The notes under the pieces: model-generated
Seen by the model: the letters and a program-made list of their open reading frames with translations, nothing else
What the model was told of the DNA's origin: nothing
Databases searched by the model: none
Translations under genes and position numbers: made by a program
DNA from: Mimachlamys varia
Taxonomy: Eukaryota > Mollusca > Bivalvia > Pectinida > Pectinidae
Direction: 5' to 3'
Assembly: GCA_947623455.1 (NCBI GenBank)
Contig: OX392542.1
Span: 11,663,625 to 11,727,624, forward strand
DNA: 64,000 bases
In this document: positions 59,401-64,000 of the stretch, piece after piece
Layout of the letters: every line of letters starts with the position of its first letter
How positions within the stretch are numbered: the stretch's first letter is position 1

Positions 59401-62400
59401 TGATGTCAAAATCACGCTATTTAACAGGAGGCGAGGATATCATATACGTACCTGATGTCAAAATCACGATATTTAACAGGAGGCGATGATATAATATACG
59501 TACCTGATGTCAAAATCACGATATTTAACAGGAGGCGATGCTATCATATACGTACCTGATGTCATAATCACGCTATTTAACAGAAGGGGAGGATATCATA
59601 TACGTACCTGATGTCAAAATCACGATATGTAACTGAAGTCGATGATATCATTAACGTACCTGATGTCAAAATCACACTATTTAACAGGAGGCGAGTATAT
59701 CATATACGTACCTGATGTCAAAATCACGCTATTTACCTGAAGTCGAGGATATAATATACTTACCTGATGTCAAAATCACGATATTTACCTGAAGTCGAGG
59801 ATATAATATACTTACCTGATGTCACAATCACACTATTTAACAGGAGGCGAGGATATCATATACGTACCTGGTATCAAAATCACGATATTTACCTGAAGTC
59901 GAGGATATAATATACTTACCTGATGTCAAAATCACGATATTTACCTGAAGTCGAAGATATAATATACTTACCTGATGTCAAAATCACACTATTTAACAGG
60001 AGGCGAGGATATCATATACGTACCTGATGTCAAAATCACGATATTTAACTGAAGTCGATGATATCATTAACGTACCTGATGTCAAAATCACACTATTTAA
60101 CAGGAGGCGAGTATATCATATACGTACCTGATGTCAAAATCACGATATTTAACTGAAGTCGATGATATCATTAACGTACCTGATGTCAAAATCACGCTAT
60201 TTAACAGGAGGCGAGGATATCATACGTACCTGATGTCAAAATCACGATATTTAACAGGAGGCGAGGATATCATATACGTACCTGATGTCAAAATCACACT
60301 ATTTAACAGGAGGCGAGGATATCATATACGTACCTGATGTCAAAATCACGCTATTTAACAGGAGGCGAGGATATCATACGTACCTGATGTCAAAATCACG
60401 CTATTTAACAGGAGGCGAGGATATCATATACGTACCTGATGTCAAAATCACGCTATTTAACAGGAGGGGAGGATATCATTTACGTACCTGATGTCAAAAT
60501 CACGCTATTTTACTAGAGGCGAGGATATCATATACGTACCTGATGTCAAAATCACGCTATTTAACAGGAGGCGAGGATATCATATACGTGCCTGATGTCA
60601 AAATCACGCTAATTAACAGGAGGCGAGGATATCATACGTACCTGATGTCAAAATCACACTATTTAACAGGAGGCGAGGATATCATATACGTACCTGATGT
60701 CAAAATCACGCTCTTTTACTGGAGTTGAGGAAATCATACGTACCTGATGTCAAAATCACGCTATTTTACTGGAGTCGAGGAAATCATACGTACCTGATGT
60801 CAAAATCACGCTATTTTACTAGAGGCGAGGATATCATATACGTACCTGATGTCAAAATCACGCTATTTAACAGGAGGCGAGGATATCATATACGTACCTG
60901 ATGTCAAAATCACGATATTTAACAGGAGGCGATGATATAATATACTTACCTGATGTCACAATCACACTATTTAACAGGAGGCGAGGATATCATATACGTA
61001 CCTGGTATCAAAATCACGATATTTAACTGAAGTCGAGGATATAATATACTTACCTGATGTCAAAATCACGATATTTACCTGAAGTCGAGGATATAATATA
61101 CTTACCTGATGTCAAAATCACACTATTTAACAGGAGGCGAGGATATCATATACGTACCTGATGTCAAAATCACGATATTTACCTGAAGTCGAGGATATAA
61201 TATACTTACCTGATGTCAAAATCACACTATTTAACAGGAGGCGAGGATATCATATACGTACCTGGTATCAAAATCACGATGTTTACCTGAAGTCGAGGAT
61301 ATAATATACTTACCTGATGTCAAAATCACGATATTTTCCTGAAGTCGAGGATATAACATACTTACCTGATGTCACAATCACACTATTTAACAGGAGGCGA
61401 GGATATCATTTACGTACCTGATGTCAAAATCACACTATTTAACAGGAGGCGAGGATATCATATACGTACCTGATGTCAAAATCACGATATTTACCTGAAG
61501 TCGAGGATATAATAAACTTACCTGATGTCAAAATCACACTATTTAACAGGAGGCGAGGATATCATATACGTACCTGATGTCAAAATCACGATACTTACCT
61601 GAAGTCGAGGATATCTTATACGTACCTGATGTCAAAATCACGATATGTAACTGAAGTCGATGATATCATTAACGTACCTGATGTCAAAATCACACTATTT
61701 AACAGGAGGCGAGTATATCATATACGTACCTGATGTCAAAATCACGCTATTTACCTGAAGTCGAGGATATAATATACTTACCTGATGTCAAAATCACGAT
61801 ATTTACCTGAAGTCGAGGATATAATATACTTACCTGATGTCACAATCACACTATTTAACAGGAGGCGAGGATATCATATACGTACCTGGTATCAAAATCA
61901 CGATATTTACCTGAAGTCGAGGATATAATATACTTACCTGATGTCAAAATCACGATATTTACCTGAAGTCGAGGATATCATATACGTAACTGATGTCAAA
62001 ATCACACTATTTAACAGGAGGCGAGGATATCATATACGTACCTGATGTCAAAATCACGATATTTAACTGAAGTCGATGATATCATTAACGTACCTGATGT
62101 CAAAATCACGCTATTTAACAGGGGGCGAGTATATCATATACGTACCTGATGTCAAAATCACGCTATTTACCTGAAGTCGAGGATATAATATACTTACCTG
62201 ATGTCAAAATCACGATATTTACCTGAAGTCGAAGATATAATATACTTACCTGATGTCACAATCACACTATTTAACAGGAGGCGAAAATATCATATACGTA
62301 CCTGGTATCAAAATCACGATATTTACCTGAAGTCGAGGATATAATATACTTACCTGATGTCAAAATCACGATATTTACCTGAAGTCGAGGATATAATATA

Positions 62401-64000
62401 CTTACCTGATGTCAAAATCACACTATTTAACAGGAGGCGAGGATATCATATACGTACCTGATGTCAAACTCACGATATTTACCTGAAGTCGAGGATATAA
62501 TATACTTACCTGATGTCAAAATCACACTTTTTAACAGGAGGCGAGGATATCATATACGTACCTGGTATCAACATCACGATATTTACCTGAAGTCGAGGAT
62601 ATAATATACTTACCTGATGTCAAAATCACGATATTTACCTGAAGTCGAGGATATAATATACTTACCTGATGTCAAAATCACACTATTTAACAGGAGGCGA
62701 GGATATCATATACGTACCTGATGTCAAAATCACGATATTTACCTGAAGTCGTCGATATAATATACTTACCTGATGTCAAAATCACACTATTTAACAGGAG
62801 GCGAGGATATCATATACGTACCTGGTATCAAAATCACGATATTTACCTGAAGTCGAGGATATAATATACTTACCTGATGTCAAAATCACGATATTTACCT
62901 GAAGTCGAAGATATAATATACTTACCTGATGTCAAAATCACACTATTTAACAGGAGGCGAGGATATCATATACGTACCTGATGTCAAAATCACAATATTT
63001 ACCTGAAGTCGAGGATATAATATACTTACCTGATGTCAAAATCACGATATTTACCTGAAGTCGAGGATATAATATACTTACCTGATGTCACAATCACACT
63101 ATTTAACAGGAGGCGAGGATATCATATACGTACCTGGTATCAAAATCACGATATTTACCTGAAGTCGAGGATATAATATACTTACCTGATGTCAAAATCA
63201 CGATATTTACCTGAAGTCGAGGATATCATATACGTAACTGATGTCAAAATCACACTATTTAACAGGAGGCGAGGATATCATATACGTACCTGATGTCAAA
63301 ATCACGATATTTAACTGAAGTCGATGATATCATTAACGTACCTGATGTCAAAATCACGCTATTTAACAGGAGGCGAGTATATCATATACGTACCTGATGT
63401 CAAAATCACGCTATTTACCTGAAGTCGAGGATATAATATACTTACCTGATGTCAAAATCACGATATGTAACTGAAGTCGATGATATCATTAACGTACCTG
63501 ATGTCAAAATCACACTATTTAACAGGAGGCGAGTATATCATATACGTACCTGATGTCAAAATCACGCTATTTACCTGAAGTCGAGGATATAATATACTTA
63601 CCTGATGTCAAAATCACGATATTTACCTGAAGTCGAGGATATAATATACTTACCTGATGTCACAATCACACTATTTAACAGGAGGCGAGGATATCATATA
63701 CGTACCTGGTATCAAAATCACGATATTTACCTGAAGTCGAGGATATAATATACTTACCTGATGTCAAAATCACGATATTTACCTGAAGTCGAGGATATCA
63801 TATACGTAACTGATGTCAAAATCACACTATTTAACAGGAGGCGAGGATATCATATACGTACCTGATGTCAAAATCACGATATTTAACTGAAGTCGATGAT
63901 ATCATTAACGTACCTGATGTCAAAATCACGCTATTTAACAGGAGGCGAGTATATCATATACGTACCTGATGTCAAAATCACGCTATTTACCTGAAGTCGA

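Larger units (their letters stand above)
41455..64000. repeat. 52-bp satellite with 1966-bp higher-order repeat
   Basis: 22.5 kb, about 430 monomers, reaching the right edge. The core 'acctgatgtcaaaatcac' is common to nearly all monomers. Variant types differ around it: 'gaagtcgaggatataatata' with 'gatatttacct'; 'aggaggcgaggatatcatat' with 'ctatttaac'; 50-bp forms lacking two bases ('gatatcatacgtacc'); and 'tggagtcgaggaaatcatac' forms. The order of variants repeats with a 1966-bp period (for example landmark copies at 44597, 46563, 48529 and 50495). Short frames recur with the same period and are by-products. Confidence 0.98.

Noticed and set aside
42211..60728. Many 61-71-codon frames starting M-S-K-S
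   Set aside because: They recur with the 52-bp monomer and the 1966-bp higher-order period and are fragments of satellite DNA.
24290..64000. CRISPR array interpretation of the tandem repeats
   Set aside because: Units are contiguous, with no unique spacers between conserved repeats, and the context is eukaryotic with spliced genes.

Overview
The window looks like a piece of an invertebrate nuclear genome, most likely a lophotrochozoan and probably a bivalve mollusc. It is AT-rich and has one gene split into short exons by canonical GT/AG introns. It also carries many short inverted-repeat (MITE-like) elements and several long satellite or minisatellite arrays. The species assignment is an inference; nothing here fixes it.

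Layout. 1-1367 is a 38-bp minisatellite entering from the left edge. 1.4-6.9 kb is the 3' flank of the gene, with four foldback or dispersed elements and no recognisable gene. 6958-39896 (minus strand) is one gene of the SLC1 (excitatory amino-acid / neutral amino-acid transporter) family. I recovered nine coding exons. Every junction from exon 4 to exon 10, and exon 1 to exon 2, keeps phase. One expected exon (TM3 to the start of TM4) was not found between 17.8 and 23.7 kb. Its introns hold a 37-bp minisatellite (9.85-11.05 kb), an 84-bp minisatellite (20.9-22.6 kb), a 31-bp satellite (24.3-30.0 kb), a decayed reverse transcriptase (about 31.4-32.0 kb) and a 39-bp satellite (32.5-39.3 kb). 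The 15.9-kb first intron is therefore mostly satellite DNA. 39.9-41.45 kb is the 5' flank, with a diverged tandem duplication. 41455-64000 is a 52-bp-monomer satellite with a clear higher-order repeat of 1966 bp, running off the right edge.

The only convincing protein-coding gene is the SLC1 member. Its fold-level sequence is well kept (TM1, TM2, TM5-TM8, HP1 and HP2 align without gaps in the pieces compared). However, several residues that define ion coupling are replaced: the NMDGT motif reads GRTGT, the glutamate just after it is Val, the HP1 serine cluster is gone, and the TM8 sodium-site aspartate is Gln. The substrate-binding Asp and Arg of TM8 are kept. This is the most interesting protein observation. 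The nested higher-order satellite is the most interesting structural one. The long ORFs inside the 39-bp and 84-bp arrays follow from monomer lengths divisible by three and are not called as genes.
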